Below are positions 48,401 to 59,621 of a stretch of DNA of 64,000 bases, piece after piece. The notes below the pieces were generated by a model. That model saw only the letters and a program-made list of their open reading frames with translations. It did no database searches and was not told the DNA's origin. The number at the start of each line of letters is the position of its first letter. Position 1 is the stretch's first letter. The position numbers were made by a program, and so were the translations under genes. The stretch is taken from positions 4,872,704 through 4,936,703 of the forward strand of contig NC_045139.1 in NCBI RefSeq assembly GCF_008831285.2, given 5' to 3'. This DNA is from Nymphaea colorata (lineage: Eukaryota; Streptophyta; Magnoliopsida; Nymphaeales; Nymphaeaceae).

Positions 48401-50675
48401 GCTTGTAAAGCTGCCAACCTGGTGAAGCAGCCCTTCAAGAAATTGGCCAACAGGAACAACAGGCCTCCGCTCGTCATCGCCATTGCCATGCAAGTCTTCC
48501 AGCAATTCACCGGCATAAATGCCATTATGTTTTATGCCCCTGTGCTCTTTCAAACCATCGGTTTTGGGAATGATGCCTCCTTGCTCTCTGCTGTCATCAC
48601 TGGGCTAGTCAATGTCCTGTGCACCATAGTCTCTGTTCTCTACGTCGACAAGGTTGGCCGGAAGGTTCTCCTCCTTGAATCTGTTGTTCAAATGCTCATC
48701 TCTCAGGTATTACCAACTAACTCCATATGCGTAGTCTTGTTACTTATTGCCTGCAAGTGATTGACTATGGCTCATTGTTGAACCTCAATTTCTGCAATTG
48801 CTCTGCTGAAGGTTATACTTCCAAGTTCCATCCTTTTATTAGAAAAGAATAGAAGAACTGATAAAGAATGACAGCAATAGGAAAGGAGAAGCCCATTGCT
48901 TCACCAAAACAAAACAAGCAAATATTAGCAAACCAAGAAGTCGAAGAAACAACATGAAACAAACTCAACTTCCTAACAGAATGCAAAAACATAAGCAAAT
49001 TCCCAAATCTTGAAATCCAATCTATGTTAAGACCACCACCACTTTTTCTTTCACAGACTTCTTTAGGCCATCTTAACCATTCTTTGTTGTTAGAGACAAT
49101 ACTGATTTAACTAATCCATCTCACATCCAAGTCCCTAACAACAAATTCTAAGCACTTCCTATTTAGCAAAGATATAGTCCTGATCTAGACAGATCACACT
49201 AGAAATCCGTCTGCAATTCTGTGCTCTGTTAATTGCCACCACAGCAACACAACTCAATCAGGTACTACTGATCACAATTTGAATTCCCATTCCATTATGG
49301 TTACTTATAGGCCAATTCCCAAGCTCAAAGCGCACCTGTAACCAAGCTCATTTTAGTCAAAGGTGCTAAATCTCCTTTGCAACCTCCAAAGGCCTACAGG
49401 CCCCTTCGTCCATCATAACTTTGTCTCTGAATCTCCAAAGATCCCAAATGACACCATGGAAAGCTGTCTTCCAACTCTTATTCAACCAACCCATTTTTAA
49501 AACTATTACCAAGCAAAAACCTCAGCTCCTGATAAATATCAGTACACAGAACTCTCCTCCTTCTGAATTTAACATAAAATAATAGATGGTTATTATTTTC
49601 CTCCTCCCTTTTGACAGAGAAAACAACTGTTAGCAAGAGCTGTCCTGTCTTTCTCCACCTATCGAGGGGAGAAGCTTCCCAGATGTGGCAGCCAAAAGAA
49701 ACCAGCTTTGCACACGGAAGTGCCTCTTTCAAGTTTCAACTATATTCACTCTATCCACCGATCAGGATTATATTTAACCCTGACCATATGCAGATGTCCC
49801 TTATTCCAAACCATACATTTTCTTACCACCACAAACAACAACATCTGGGCTATTTCTCAACATTGGTCACTGTACATTGTATCTATTTAAAACCAGGTGA
49901 ATCAACCAATTCTAACAGATGGTTGACACACCTCCTTCTGTCCTTCATTGAGGTTTTACAGTTGTCTTGCAGTTTAATAATAATCCACTCTTCTCCTGCC
50001 AATGCCTACAAAGACATGAACCAGACCAATGGTCCTATTGGTCTGTTACATACTCTGGTCATATTTGAAATAAGATCTGTTACATACCGAAGTCATATTT
50101 GAGTGCAAATCAATCATATTCTTTACTTTTCTACTTTGCATATCCCAAGTATACTTTTAGCATACATTGTTTTTCATGTCTCTCTATGTCTAATATTTCA
50201 TTGTTTAATTATTTGGTGACAATTTAAGGGTGCAATTGGGACAATCCTTATGATACATCTCAAGAATGCAAACACCCTAGAACACAACGTTGCAATTGCA
50301 GTGGTGATCTTGGTGTGCAGCTTCGTCTCCTGCTTTGCTTGGTCATGGGGTCCCCTTGGTTGGCTCATTCCCAGTGAGACCTTCCCTCTCGAGACCAGAG
50401 CTGCAGGTTTCTCCTTCGCAGTGAGCTCCAACATGCTCTGCACCTTCATCATTGCTCAAGCCTTCCTCTCCATGTTATGCCACATGCGTGCCGGCATCTT
50501 CTACTTCTTCTCAGGATGGATTGTTATCATGGGCCTGTTCGTGGCGTTGCTTCTGCCAGAGACAAAGGGCATCCCCATAGATGAGGTTGACAAAATATGG
50601 AGAGAGCACTGGTATTGGAAGAGGTTTATGGATGATGAAGGTGCCATCTCTAAAGTGCAAAGGGAACAAGAATAA
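45453..50675 (+). CDS. sugar transport protein (STP-type monosaccharide/H+ symporter)
   Basis: Four exons, 45453-45585, 46622-46941, 48080-48706 and 50229-50675, give 508 residues, with consistent phases and GT..AG borders. It is a Major Facilitator sugar porter with 12 expected membrane spans at the plasma membrane, importing hexoses with protons. Landmarks are MFGYDIGISGGVTSM in the first span with the proton-site Asp at residue 40, LGIGVGFANNVVPLFLSEIA, QQFTGINAIMFYAPVLFQTI, DKVGRKVLLLE, AWSWGPLGWLIPSE and LLPETKGIPIDEVDKIWREH near the end. Cys74 (NNYCKYD) and Cys444 (MLCHM) correspond to the pair that forms the lid disulphide in characterised STPs. The start MPAIVMDKQG matches the short N-terminus of the family (usually MPAG). 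Introns are loaded with MITEs, and intron 3 carries a LINE tail. The gene is on the + strand inside a cluster of - strand LTP genes. Confidence 0.94.
45650..46465. mobile_element. three MITE remnants in STP intron 1
   Basis: About 45650-45960 is an inverted relative of the LTP2-intron MITE. About 45975-46170 and 46295-46460 are two worn members of the hAT-like family, the second ending gcctttgcccctcg. Together they make up most of the 1036-nt intron. Confidence 0.6.
46942..48079. other. STP intron 2 with MITE debris
   Basis: About 46960-47130 and 47150-47215 hold worn copies of the 'gggcagttgcccacac' MITE-like family (agtggcgtagccac at 47154), followed by a short (TA)n at 47250-47270. The rest is AT-rich without recognised structure. 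Confidence 0.5.
48830..49900 (-). mobile_element. truncated LINE (L1-like) 3' end in STP intron 3
   Basis: On the - strand, 49732-49560 reads through a zf-RVT-like C-terminal stretch (REEENNNHLLF), and 49480-49370 encodes WKTAFHGVIWDLWRFRDKVM and then a TAG, typical of the last part of plant LINE ORF2. About 0.5 kb of 3' UTR-like sequence follows, down to about 48830. The reverse transcriptase core is absent, so the copy is 5'-truncated. The zinc-knuckle cysteines are partly lost (Y and R/V where C and P are usual). No clear A-tail was found. Confidence 0.75.
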
Positions 50676-51479
50676 GCAGACATAACCAAATGGGAGGAAG
50701 CTTGTTTTGTTTTGAATCAAATCTGTTGCATCAGCTCAAAACAATGAATCTTCTCATTTTAGCACCGATCAACTCTCAACTATTTGTCATTTTTTTAACC
50801 CTAGATAAGAGGGATACTCATATCTGTACTTTGTTGCCTTTTACTTGTTGGCATACATATAATGTACACGACACTTGATCAATGTCAAAAGATATTTGAG
50901 GATAGAATTATGTGAAATGGTCTATATGAAGCATAGTTTTACATGTTGTAAATGGATCTATTGATTTTCGATTTGAAGTTTGGTTTCGCCTAATCTGCTA
51001 GTGTTTCTAGCATGTCTGGTGGTCTTGAGTAAAAGGTTCGTCCTGAGATCCATTAACTGAAGCTAACAGTACTGCAACTAAGTATGCTACCATGATTAAC
51101 AGTTAGGGTGGGGTTGATGGTTGGGAATTTTGATTTAAGAATGAAATTCAGAATCATAATTCCTCCTCAAACTGAAATGAAATCAAAGTTTTCAGTTTCC
51201 TAATTCTAGAAACAAAATATCTTGTTTGTTTATTCTAATTTCTTAAAAAATGAGTATTTTGGTTTTAAAATTCTATGATTCTAGATAAATCAAACGCCCG
51301 CTTAAGTGTTTTAGTAGTGGTTCAAAGGTGGCGCCGTAGGGAGCAAGGATTTTTTTATTTATTTATTTTTTCTTGGGCAGGCCCAACGTGATAATTAGAT
51401 GGTATGCATGACTTAAAATTTCTCAGTTTAGTTTTGTTTATAGGGGCCAACTGTATTTTTCAAAATTTTGATAGGGCGT
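50676..51479. other. STP 3' flank
   Basis: 50676-50900 is the likely 3' UTR. 51320-51470 has a worn MITE look (ggcgccgtagggagcaagg then ggcaggcccaacg). No gene is recognised. Confidence 0.5.
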
Positions 51480-52559
51480 CGACTAAAGGATTGGCTTCAA
51501 ATGTCAGTGAAGATTAATTTTTATCAATGTCTATTGCTGAAAGTAGCCTTCATCGACTAGGATGTAATTGAAGTTGAGCTTCTACTGATGTCTAACTCAG
51601 AAACATCTATAAACATGTCACTTTTACCAACGTATAGAAAAAAAGCATCGGTGAAAAGTAGTCTTCCCAACGCGTGCCGCTTGGATGTCGTTGAAGTTGA
51701 GCTTTTATTGATGTCCAGTATGAAAACTTCCTTAAACATGTTACTTTTACCAAAATAAAACATCGATGAAAAGCCTTTCACCGAAGTCCTTTTGCAGACA
51801 TCAAAGTTATTTTAAATGACACATGGTGATGTTAACGTCGCTAAAGTTGCTTTCACCGATACGTGTCAAACATTTACTGCAAAAGTTTTACCAACGTCTG
51901 GCCTTTATAGACACATCCCACCACCCATCAGTAAAGGCTTTCCTAACTCTATAGCTTTGCCTCAGCCCTTTTTTCTCCTTTCTTCTTCACTCTTTTCCTT
52001 TCCCTTCCCTTCTTTCCATCGGCATTTACCAAAATTTTTTGGGTGATTCCAGGTGTTCTTCATCAATTTTTGACGCCTAAATGATAAAAAGGTAGGTTGC
52101 TCAAACTTAATGTTAAGTTTTTTTTTTCTATTTGTGAAAGATTTTAGGTGTTATGATATTGTTTTAGGATAATGATTTTAGGTCTTTTTACTTCAAGTTT
52201 TTGTGCTTTTGCATTCCAGTTTGTAGGTTTGTTTTTGTAAGTGATACTTTGTTTTTGGCCTGTATCTGTTTATTGAATGGATTGATGGGTAGTATCTTCT
52301 AACATTATATACTTTTTCTAATAAGCGATTTTTGCCAGAGTGCACACAAGCCAGGGAATATTCAGCTAGTCTTCTTCTCCAAGTGGCAGAGACATGTTGA
52401 TGAAGAAGGTAAATCAAGGAATCCCTGACAAGAGCTCCTTATCTTGAACATGCTTGATTATCCTATTTTGTTCATGTCTTCTTTGTCTTCTAGTTGTTTT
52501 TGTTCCACCTTTTAACCATTATCATAGTTACTATTTTTCTTTCTTTGGCTATTGAGAAC

Positions 52560-52842
52560 GAATCAAATCATATGGTTCTATTTCTCAATATTTCTGACTT
52601 GCTCCTACGAAACCAAGGTTGAAAAGATTGAGAAAGTCAGTCATTCACAACCACTAATGAAGGATTCATCAAAAAGTTAAGGATTAGTAATCCTTTTTAG
52701 AAATCAAATGGATTTGGTCTTATACATACGCGAGGAAGGTAATCAAAAAAGAAAGAAGATGATTTCTTCTTTCTTTTATCACTTAGGAGCCGTGCGAGAT
52801 GAAAGTCTCGTGCACGGTTTTGAATGAGAGAAAGAAGTGAGG
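52560..52842 (+). other. NUPT: plastid ndhB group II intron, 3' part
   Basis: Nuclear copy of plastid DNA lying within the CACTA-like element. Blocks such as tcctacgaaaccaaggttga, ggtcttatacatacgcgagg and gaatgagagaaagaagtgag correspond, from memory, to the last part of the ndhB intron. The match stops at gtgagg (52842), about where exon 2 begins in the plastid gene. No ndhB exon is present. The left limit is approximate. Confidence 0.8.
52787..52820 (+). ncRNA. group II intron domain V (inside the NUPT)
   Basis: The 34-nt stretch starts gagccgtgcgagat, has a GAAA loop and returns with gtctcgtgcacggttt, so it folds into the typical domain V hairpin with the AGC..GUU catalytic base. Domain VI-like sequence follows. 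Domains I-IV and the exons are missing, so it is a relic and not a working ribozyme. Confidence 0.85.
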
Positions 52843-53333
52843 TAACCATTTTAGGTAATCATAATATCAATGGTTTTCTACTAGAGGTAACCATTTTAGG
52901 TTTTTTATTTCACGTTTTTTTTCAGTTTTGTTGTGGCTACTTAGGTTTGATAAAAATGCAATGCACATGGATATGAGTCAATAAAAAAAATTAACAAATC
53001 TTCACCAACTCATGAAATTGCATTGATAAATATATTATAGACGTCCACCTTTATGTCGATAAAAAGTCTTACTGATGTCAACCACGTGACGATGAAAGTT
53101 TTACTACTGACTTTCATGGACATCAGTAATAATTTTATGATTTTATTTAGGTAAGCACATGACGTGTGGTGCATAATTCTATATTGATGCGTTCACTGAA
53201 ATGTCGGTGATAGTTTTCACTGACATTTTCTTCGCCATCGACCGCATCAAAGCTCGGTAAAACTTTTACCGATGCGTCACTTTGTTCTATCGATATTTTT
53301 CTTCTGTTGATGAACCCTCTATTTTTTGCAGTG

Positions 53334-54552
53334 CGGCAAAACAAGTTCCAGTTATATGAGTTTCTCATGTCAGTGAAATTGAGAAGTTCAGAAGAAAAAC
53401 ATGACTGTGGTTTGCTTATATTTTTGTTGGACTAATGCATTATGAACACCGAAATTTCTGAACCCAAGTGGAATGTTATCTAAGCTTATGATGCTTATTT
53501 TCGAGTAAAAATCAAATGTCTCTTGGCTTGAATTTTGCTTGAACATTTTACAAGGTTTAGCTTGAGCTATTTTTGAACTGCACACTCTTTCGCTTTAAAT
53601 ATGTTTCAAATGCATTTTAGTTAATCACATATGCTCCAATTAGAAGCTGCGGTCAGTCTTTTCCTTCTCATTTAGAGGTTGTTCAATAACTGTAAGAACA
53701 GACATTAAATTTAGATCTCCTTCCATAATCTTGTAGATCTCATCATGTGGATGAATTTAGCATGTCCATGTACAATGTCACTTTTCTATGATAGTTGAAG
53801 GCAGATGGTTCAAGAATGACCTCAAAACAATATGTTCTTGTGCTGGACTTTGGTAACCACAGAGTTCTGCTCGGTGGGTGTTTATACTTGGTTTACATAA
53901 ATTTAAACTTCAAAAACTAATAGTAACCCCCATGTTCATTTCACATGAGCCATCAGGACAAATTGAAATAATTGTGCAACGTTACTAGGTAGGTTTTAGT
54001 GATATTCAAACACTATAAATACAGAGGTAGCTATTTATGTTTTGGTGGATTTTCATGTAGAATAGATATTTGCATTCATGGAAAACAGCTCTAAGTGGTT
54101 AATTTGTATTTTGCAATGTACAAGACATCATCATTCTCCTTGTTGAATTTGCAAGTAGTGCAACTTTGAAAGTGCATAATCTTGCTAATAAGCAAGTTAA
54201 CAATGAGAGAGCTCCTTATACATCTCCCAATCTTGCTAATAAGCAAGTTAACATAGGAGGACTCCTTATGCATCTCCCAACAGGAAGGATGTCAAAAGAA
54301 TCACTTTAAAATGTAGCAGTACATGTCTGGAAAATGAATCACATATTCTGGTTATTGTCTCCATCGAATATGTCTGGCGAATAGCTTAACATACAAGAGA
54401 ACCATATAAGCTCATGACGATGAAGAGAAGTGCACACTCTCACCATTCCTTATCCCCAAAGGTACCAAACCTTTTTTTCAGGTGTCTTAAAAAGGATAAC
54501 GCCTCAAATATACTTCAACTTTAGTATTGATGTGCTTCTTCAACCTACCCTT
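53334..54552. other. intergenic, nothing recognised
   Basis: One short internal repeat is visible (aatcttgctaataagcaagttaac, twice at about 54178 and 54232, given here as one motif in parts: aatcttgctaat / aagcaagttaac). No gene. Confidence 0.5.
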
Positions 54553-54744
54553 CAGGGGCGTTGCCAAGGAGGGGTTCACAGGAGCCTAGCCCCACCTCAA
54601 AATTTTTTTTTTTTAATTTACATGTAAATTTTAAAAAATTTCACTTGTTTCATATAAAAATTTTGAAAAATGACATTTCAATCTATCAAAATTTAAAAAC
54701 TTTAATTTGGTCTCTTTCATGAAAAGGTTTTAGCTCTGCCCCTG
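54553..54744. mobile_element. hAT-like MITE (CAGGGGCGGAG family)
   Basis: 192 bp, from caggggcgttgcc to agctctgcccctg, inverted ends with few mismatches. Flanks ctaccctt and ctattttt agree at 5 of 8 positions, with all differences C to T, consistent with an old target duplication. Confidence 0.7.
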
Positions 54745-55164
54745 CTATTTTTCCCTTTTTTACAGCAAAGAAGGTTGATTATTCAAAAGTTTGAAACCAA
54801 AACTAGTTGTCTATCAACCCTCTCCGTCCATTGCACCAACGCCCTCTAAAAATTTTCACTAATAATTTAAATTGAAGAAAGAAGTGCTATAAAAAGCGAT
54901 TTATAACATTTATTCATAAACAAGTGAAGAAGGTCGTGATCATTTACATTCACAGTTTGGCATATATACCACTACACACAAAGCAACCAGCGTATACATG
55001 TTTGCCTGTTGCCATGCAAAAGTTTGGCGTATTAAATGCCTAGGTATATATAATAGTTGCTCTTATTCTGTCTCATCTCACTTTTTCATCCAAAGCGCGC
55101 GGTAGCTGCACAACGTCACCGCCGCAAGCGAATCTTTATTTCTCCAAGCAGCAGCACCGCCAAT

Positions 55165-55772
55165 CTAGGGAATCCTATGAACAAACAAAGAAAAATATTA
55201 TTAAAACAATAATCAAAACCTCACTTTTTTTTCATATATATATATATATATATATCTAGAGAGAGAGAGAGAAAGAGAGTTTAAGATGTTCTGGACAATT
55301 AGCTATTCATCTTCATGCATTTCATCGAGGAAATGTGATTAAACATACTGCCGGATGTATATTTGAAAAATCAGAAGATCTATCCATCCAAACCTGGATG
55401 GAGAAACTCATAAATTGTAGGTATTTACCTGCTACAGTCGGTGTCGAGAGAGATTGGGAAATGAAGTTGAAGGCCACAATCAATGGGGAGACTCCCCAGA
55501 GCGCTCTCTTTCAAATGGTGAAGACTAGAGACCTTCGCCTTGAGGCACTCGCAGGTCTTCACCCTGTCGTCATGTGTGCGGAGGATGTCCCTCAACCGGT
55601 GCACGCCATCGCAGCAGACTGAAAATGGCCGGTCGCTGATCCCCGTCACATACGGCAGGCACCGCTCCATCGTATTGTACACTAACTCGCACTGCAATTC
55701 TCCGTTCAGCCTCCGGCCATCAATGGCCGTCGCAGCTATGAAGAGAAGAACTACTGTCATCATCGTCCTCAT
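55165..55772 (-). CDS. non-specific lipid-transfer protein, type I (LTP3)
   Basis: Exon 1 is 55772-55429 and exon 2 is 55174-55165, encoding 117 residues. The signal peptide is about residues 1-19 (MTVVLLFIAATAIDG). The cysteines are C28-x9-C38-x14-CC53/54-x19-C74-x-C76-x22-C99-x13-C113, textbook type I, with the conserved LPYVTG and DDRVKTCECLK blocks. The open frame ends one codon after CSR only because the donor (AGCAG|GTAAAT) supplies a TAA; splicing to GATTCCCTAG gives the end CSRIP. The intron is 254 nt. A TATA box lies about 115 nt upstream of the ATG. The protein is identical to LTP4 through residue 100. An AATAAA on the - strand at 55140-55135 or the conserved tttattcataaac region near 54908 may serve polyadenylation. 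Confidence 0.93.
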
Positions 55773-55883
55773 GTTAGCGTTCTAGGGTTTAAGGTGTAAG
55801 GTTTTGAGTGGCCTTACAAAATATTGCTGGGTGGCTGAAGGTTTTAGAAGTGTGTGGTGTTGAATGGTGCTGCGTATGGAGGT

Positions 55884-55945
55884 TTATATAGCAAACGCAT
55901 GGCGCTTGGAGACAAGCAACGTGAACGGTCTCCATGGAGGCACAC
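55884..55945 (-). promoter_or_regulatory. LTP3 core promoter
   Basis: tatataa at 55890-55884 (- strand) is preceded by gcgccatgcgtttgc, and a gtgcctccatggagaccgtt block lies at 55942-55923. The same arrangement stands before LTP4, LTP2 and, less exactly, LTP1. Confidence 0.78.
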
Positions 55946-56400
55946 GGTTTTATGCTTACGTTCAATCGCAACGTAATCAATGCAGCTTTGTGAAAAAGCG
56001 TTTTAAAAAAATCAAATTTTAATATTTTGTTTATTTTGTCTACAATCTAGATCTCTTTCTCTCACATAAAGTTAACTATAAGCACACTGTACACTTGTCA
56101 GTTTACAAAAAATGATTTATATGAAATTAAAAAACATCAATTCATATTACATAATTTTTTCATTTTTCAAATCCACAAATTACATATATCAAAATATTAA
56201 TATAATTTTGTGAGGTTGCTAGTTCCGCTACTGCCACAAATGACACCTACAAGAGATTTTGTGGATTTTTAAGTCCAAACTGAACTGAAAAATCCTAGAG
56301 TCTTTTGCAATGCACCGCCATGTATATTGCATTGAATATTAATGTATTTAATCAGACTCACCCGATGCATTTTATTGGATAGTCATGATTGGATGAAGGG

Positions 56401-56406
<6 letters not shown>

Positions 56407-56459
<53 letters not shown>

Positions 56460-56634
56460 AGAAGTGAAATCATCCTTATATCATATGATAAAATTTTGAA
56501 AACCCATAGGTAAAAATACCATGCAACATAAGCATGGCATATCGATCATTTATGGTGTTTTTAATAATATTAGTTTTATGTCATGTTTAGACACATCTTT
56601 TAAATATTTAACCATCCAGCAATATTTAACAGTT

Positions 56635-56681
<47 letters not shown>
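56407..56681. repeat. two (TA)n microsatellites
   Basis: (TA)n at about 56407-56457 and 56638-56681, in the LTP3 upstream flank. The second is only a short tatatatatgtat run at the matching place in the right unit (60440). Confidence 0.95.
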
Positions 56682-56684
<3 letters not shown>

Positions 56685-57796
56685 GTTGAATAATGCATGA
56701 AAGTAACATCACCACTTTCCAAAATTAGAATTCTTATGAAAGCTTCTGTTACATAAGAATCTAGAATCTACGGCCCTAAGTTTTGCATAAGAAAAAAAAA
56801 AAGGAGATTGGCTGTAAAGAATAAAGCAGAAAGCAATTAATATTGTCTATTTCCTTCCTTTTGAGGCTGTTCTCTGTGTTCTCTCTGCGGGCTGAAGTTA
56901 ACTCCGATGTTTGCTTGCGGCAAACCAAAACTCTCTTGGTCTCGGCAACTTATATGCACCACCCACTTGTCAATCGAGAGAACTCTCAATAGCTTTCGTT
57001 AGTGCCAATGAGCGCATGCATGACCAATGCACTTCAAAGATGCACAAGCTACCAAAACCAGTCATTTTTTGTTAGCAGTGATTTTTTGTTAAAAGATATT
57101 AGTAATAAATTTTAAATTTTTAAGATTGAAGCGTTAATATAACAATAAACCCTTTTTATGAGTTCATGTGGGCAATTGCCCACATTGTTGTCTGACACCT
57201 GCTTTTGCCCCTGGTTAACAAAGTTAACTCTCCTTAATTTAGGCTACGTGGTAGACCCAAAAGTTTGTGACCAAGGGGTATTATTTCGCAAATTGTTTTT
57301 AAGAGGCACCAATATATGTAAATAAGCAAATATCTGACTAGACTCGTTTAAAAAATTAAAAAAAAATGTAGAACTGGTGTGGGTAATTGTCATACTATCA
57401 ATATTGTCTAGGCCTCTTTATAATGTCATCATTTATTAAATATACACTTTCCTTAAAAAAGATGAAAGAAAATTCAGTCCAGAACCTTAATAAAAAAGTA
57501 TGGGCGACAAAAACTTCCAAGTCCTTTTTTACTTTTATAGTATAGTTGATCAAGCCCGTGGCTTGGGATGAATGAGTATCGATTTCAATTCATACCATAA
57601 GTGTTATGCTTGATCTTGTAATATATAGGGTGCATCAAGATACCATGATGAAGGTATTATGCCTTCTAATCATGAAACACCAATCTATGAACCTTGAATG
57701 CAAGGGCAAAGCTAAAATTTTTAGCTCTTTTTTGAGTTGTAGGTTGCGATTTTCTTGTTCATGTAAAATTAGCATAAAATTATGCACATGTTCATG

Positions 57797-58132
57797 GCTG
57801 GGCACTAGGCTGAGCTTGTTGGGGGTACCTGGCCCGAAAAAAGGGGCATCAAGCCGGCCCGATTTTTTATCATGCTGGCTCGATTGGGCCAATAAGACCC
57901 GGTGGGCCCAATAAGTTTGGATGGGCCCAATAATTTTTTTTATATTTATTTTATTAATTTATAAATATAATATTCTATGATGATTAATTATATTTATATA
58001 TTATTTTATATTTAAAATATGTTTTAATTTAATTGGGTAGAACTTGGGCTCGAGTTTGAATGGTCGGGTTGGGCCCCGGCCCGAGTTTTAGGTGTCGGGC
58101 CAGGCCAAGTCCAATGCCCAGGCTTATATGTT
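57797..58132. mobile_element. MITE with GGCCTGGGC-type ends
   Basis: GC-rich arms (tacctggcccgaaaaaaggg; cgggccaggccaagtccaat then gcccaggctta) flank an AT-rich core. It is the third family member in the window and lies in the spacer between the two LTP duplication units. Confidence 0.6.
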
Positions 58133-58139
58133 TCTAGGT

Positions 58140-58510
58140 AAAGCCCTGCAGTTAAAGTTGAACACGAGTTGAGTCAAGCTCAAGTTCAGTTAGCTCAAGC
58201 TAGGCTCAACTAATGAAACCTCAAGCTCAACTCGGCTCAAGCTCGAGAATAGTTCGATGGAAGTAGCTCGAGCTCAACTTGGTAGTTATGTGTTGAGCTC
58301 AAGTTTGACTCGATTAAGGCTCGACAAACTGGTTTGAATAAAATTGATATTAATCATTACGTGTTGAGCTCGATTTCGACTCGATTAAGGCTCGACAAAC
58401 TCGTGCCAAAAGAATTGATATTCATCATTACGTGTTGAGCTCGACTATATTAAGGCTCAACAAACTCATTTTAATCGAATTGATATTCATTGTTATTCAG
58501 ATATACTTCA
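58140..58510. repeat. gctcgag/actcg-rich repeat
   Basis: Short imperfect repeats of tgttgagctcgag, tcgactcgattaaggctcga and caaactcgt; three partly tandem units with an aattgatattcatcattacg block. Same family as 39750-40155, 62080-62500 and 63270-63570. Confidence 0.75.
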
Positions 58511-58961
58511 ACTTGCATATCGATGTTATTTTCCAACCTACCCTTCCTCTTTCTTACAACAAAGGAGGTTGATGCCTTCAAATTTTGAAAAGAAAACTAG
58601 CTAGTTGTCGATCAATTCCTCCTCCATCCATTGCATCAACACCCTCTAAAATCTTTCACTAACAATTTAAATTGAAGAAAGAAGCGCTATAAGAAGCACT
58701 TTAAAATATTTATTCATAAACAAGCAAGGAAGGTCCTGATCATGTACATTCAGTTTGGCATTATACCACAGCACACAAAGCAACCAGCGTATACATGTTT
58801 GCCTGTTGCCATACAAAAGTTTGGTGTATTAAATGCCTGAGTATATATATTAGCTGCTCTTATTCTGTCTCATCTCACTTTTTCATCCAAAGCGCGCGGT
58901 TGCTGCACAACGTCACCGCCGCAAGCGAATCTTTATTCCTCCAAGTAGCAGCACCGCCAAT

Positions 58962-59447
58962 TTAAGGAATCCTATGAACAAAGAACAATAGTATTAAAAC
59001 AATAATATATGTATATACATATAAGAGAGAGAGAATCTAAAATCTTTCAGCCAATTCTCCCTTCATTTCATCACGGCTGTCCCCATAAATTGTAGGTATT
59101 TACCCGCTGCAGTCGATGTCGAGAGAGATTGGGAGATGAAGTTGAACGCCACAATCTATAGGGAGACTCCCCAGAGCGCTCTCTTTCAAATGGTGAAGAC
59201 TAGAGACCTTCGCCTTGAGGCACTCGCAGGTCTTCACCCTGTCGTCATGTGTGCGGAGGATGTCCCTCAACCGGTGCACGCCATCGCAGCAGACTGAAAA
59301 TGGCCGGTCGCTGATCCCCGTCACATACGGCAGGCACCGCTCCATCGTATTGTACACTAACTCGCACTGCAATTCTCCGTTCAGCCTCCGGCCATCAATG
59401 GCCGTCGCAGCTATGAAGAGAAGAACTACTGTCATCATCGTCCTCAT
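58962..59447 (-). CDS. non-specific lipid-transfer protein, type I (LTP4)
   Basis: Exon 1 is 59447-59104 and exon 2 is 58971-58962, encoding 117 residues. It is the tandem twin of LTP3, identical in protein through residue 100 and differing only near the C-terminus (VQLHLPISLDIDCSGIP against LQLHFPISLDTDCSRIP). The same signal peptide and the same eight cysteines (28, 38, 53, 54, 74, 76, 99, 113) are present. The intron is 132 nt, half that of LTP3, because the microsatellite-rich part is shorter. Again the apparent stop is the TAA in the donor (AGCGG|GTAAAT), and exon 2 (GATTCCTTAA) supplies the true end. With promoter and frame intact it should be expressed like LTP3. AATAAA on the - strand is at 58937-58932. 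Confidence 0.93.
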
Positions 59448-59558
59448 GTTAGCGTTCTAGGGTTTAAGGTGTAAGGTTTTGAGTGGCCTTACAAAATATT
59501 GCTGGGTGGCTGAAGGTTTTAGAAGTGTGTGGTGTTGAATGGTGCTGCATATGGAGGT

Positions 59559-59621
59559 TTATATAGCAAACGCATGGCGCTTGGAGACAAGCAACATGAA
59601 CGGTCTCCATGGCGGCACACG
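59559..59621 (-). promoter_or_regulatory. LTP4 core promoter
   Basis: tatataa at 59565-59559 (- strand), with gcgccatgcgtttgc just upstream and gtgccgccatggagaccgtt at 59617-59598. Nearly identical to LTP3. Confidence 0.78.

Larger units (their letters stand above)
51480..53333. mobile_element. CACTA-like element, decayed and non-autonomous
   Basis: The right end reads attttttgcagtg on the + strand (53321-53333), i.e. CACTGCAAAAAAT as a terminal repeat on the - strand. Both flanks of the interior (51480-51900 and 53020-53330) are rich in short subterminal words such as catcggtgaaaag, caccgatacg and ttttaccgatgcgtc, as in CACTA elements. No matching CACTG end was found on the left, so the left limit is approximate and the element is probably truncated. 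No transposase frame is seen. Confidence 0.65.
54780..57560. repeat. LTP tandem duplication, left unit
   Basis: It matches 58573-61352 over its whole length apart from small gaps, and carries LTP3. Identity looks like roughly 85-90% in the flanks but is complete over 55486-55873. The offset is about 3.80 kb at the left side, 3.675 kb across the gene and 3.79 kb at the right, reflecting indels in the intron and in (TA)n arrays. Confidence 0.92.

Noticed and set aside
52787-52820. A working group II intron
   Set aside because: Only domain V and VI-like sequence is present; the remaining domains, the exons and any maturase are missing. It is a plastid-derived fragment.
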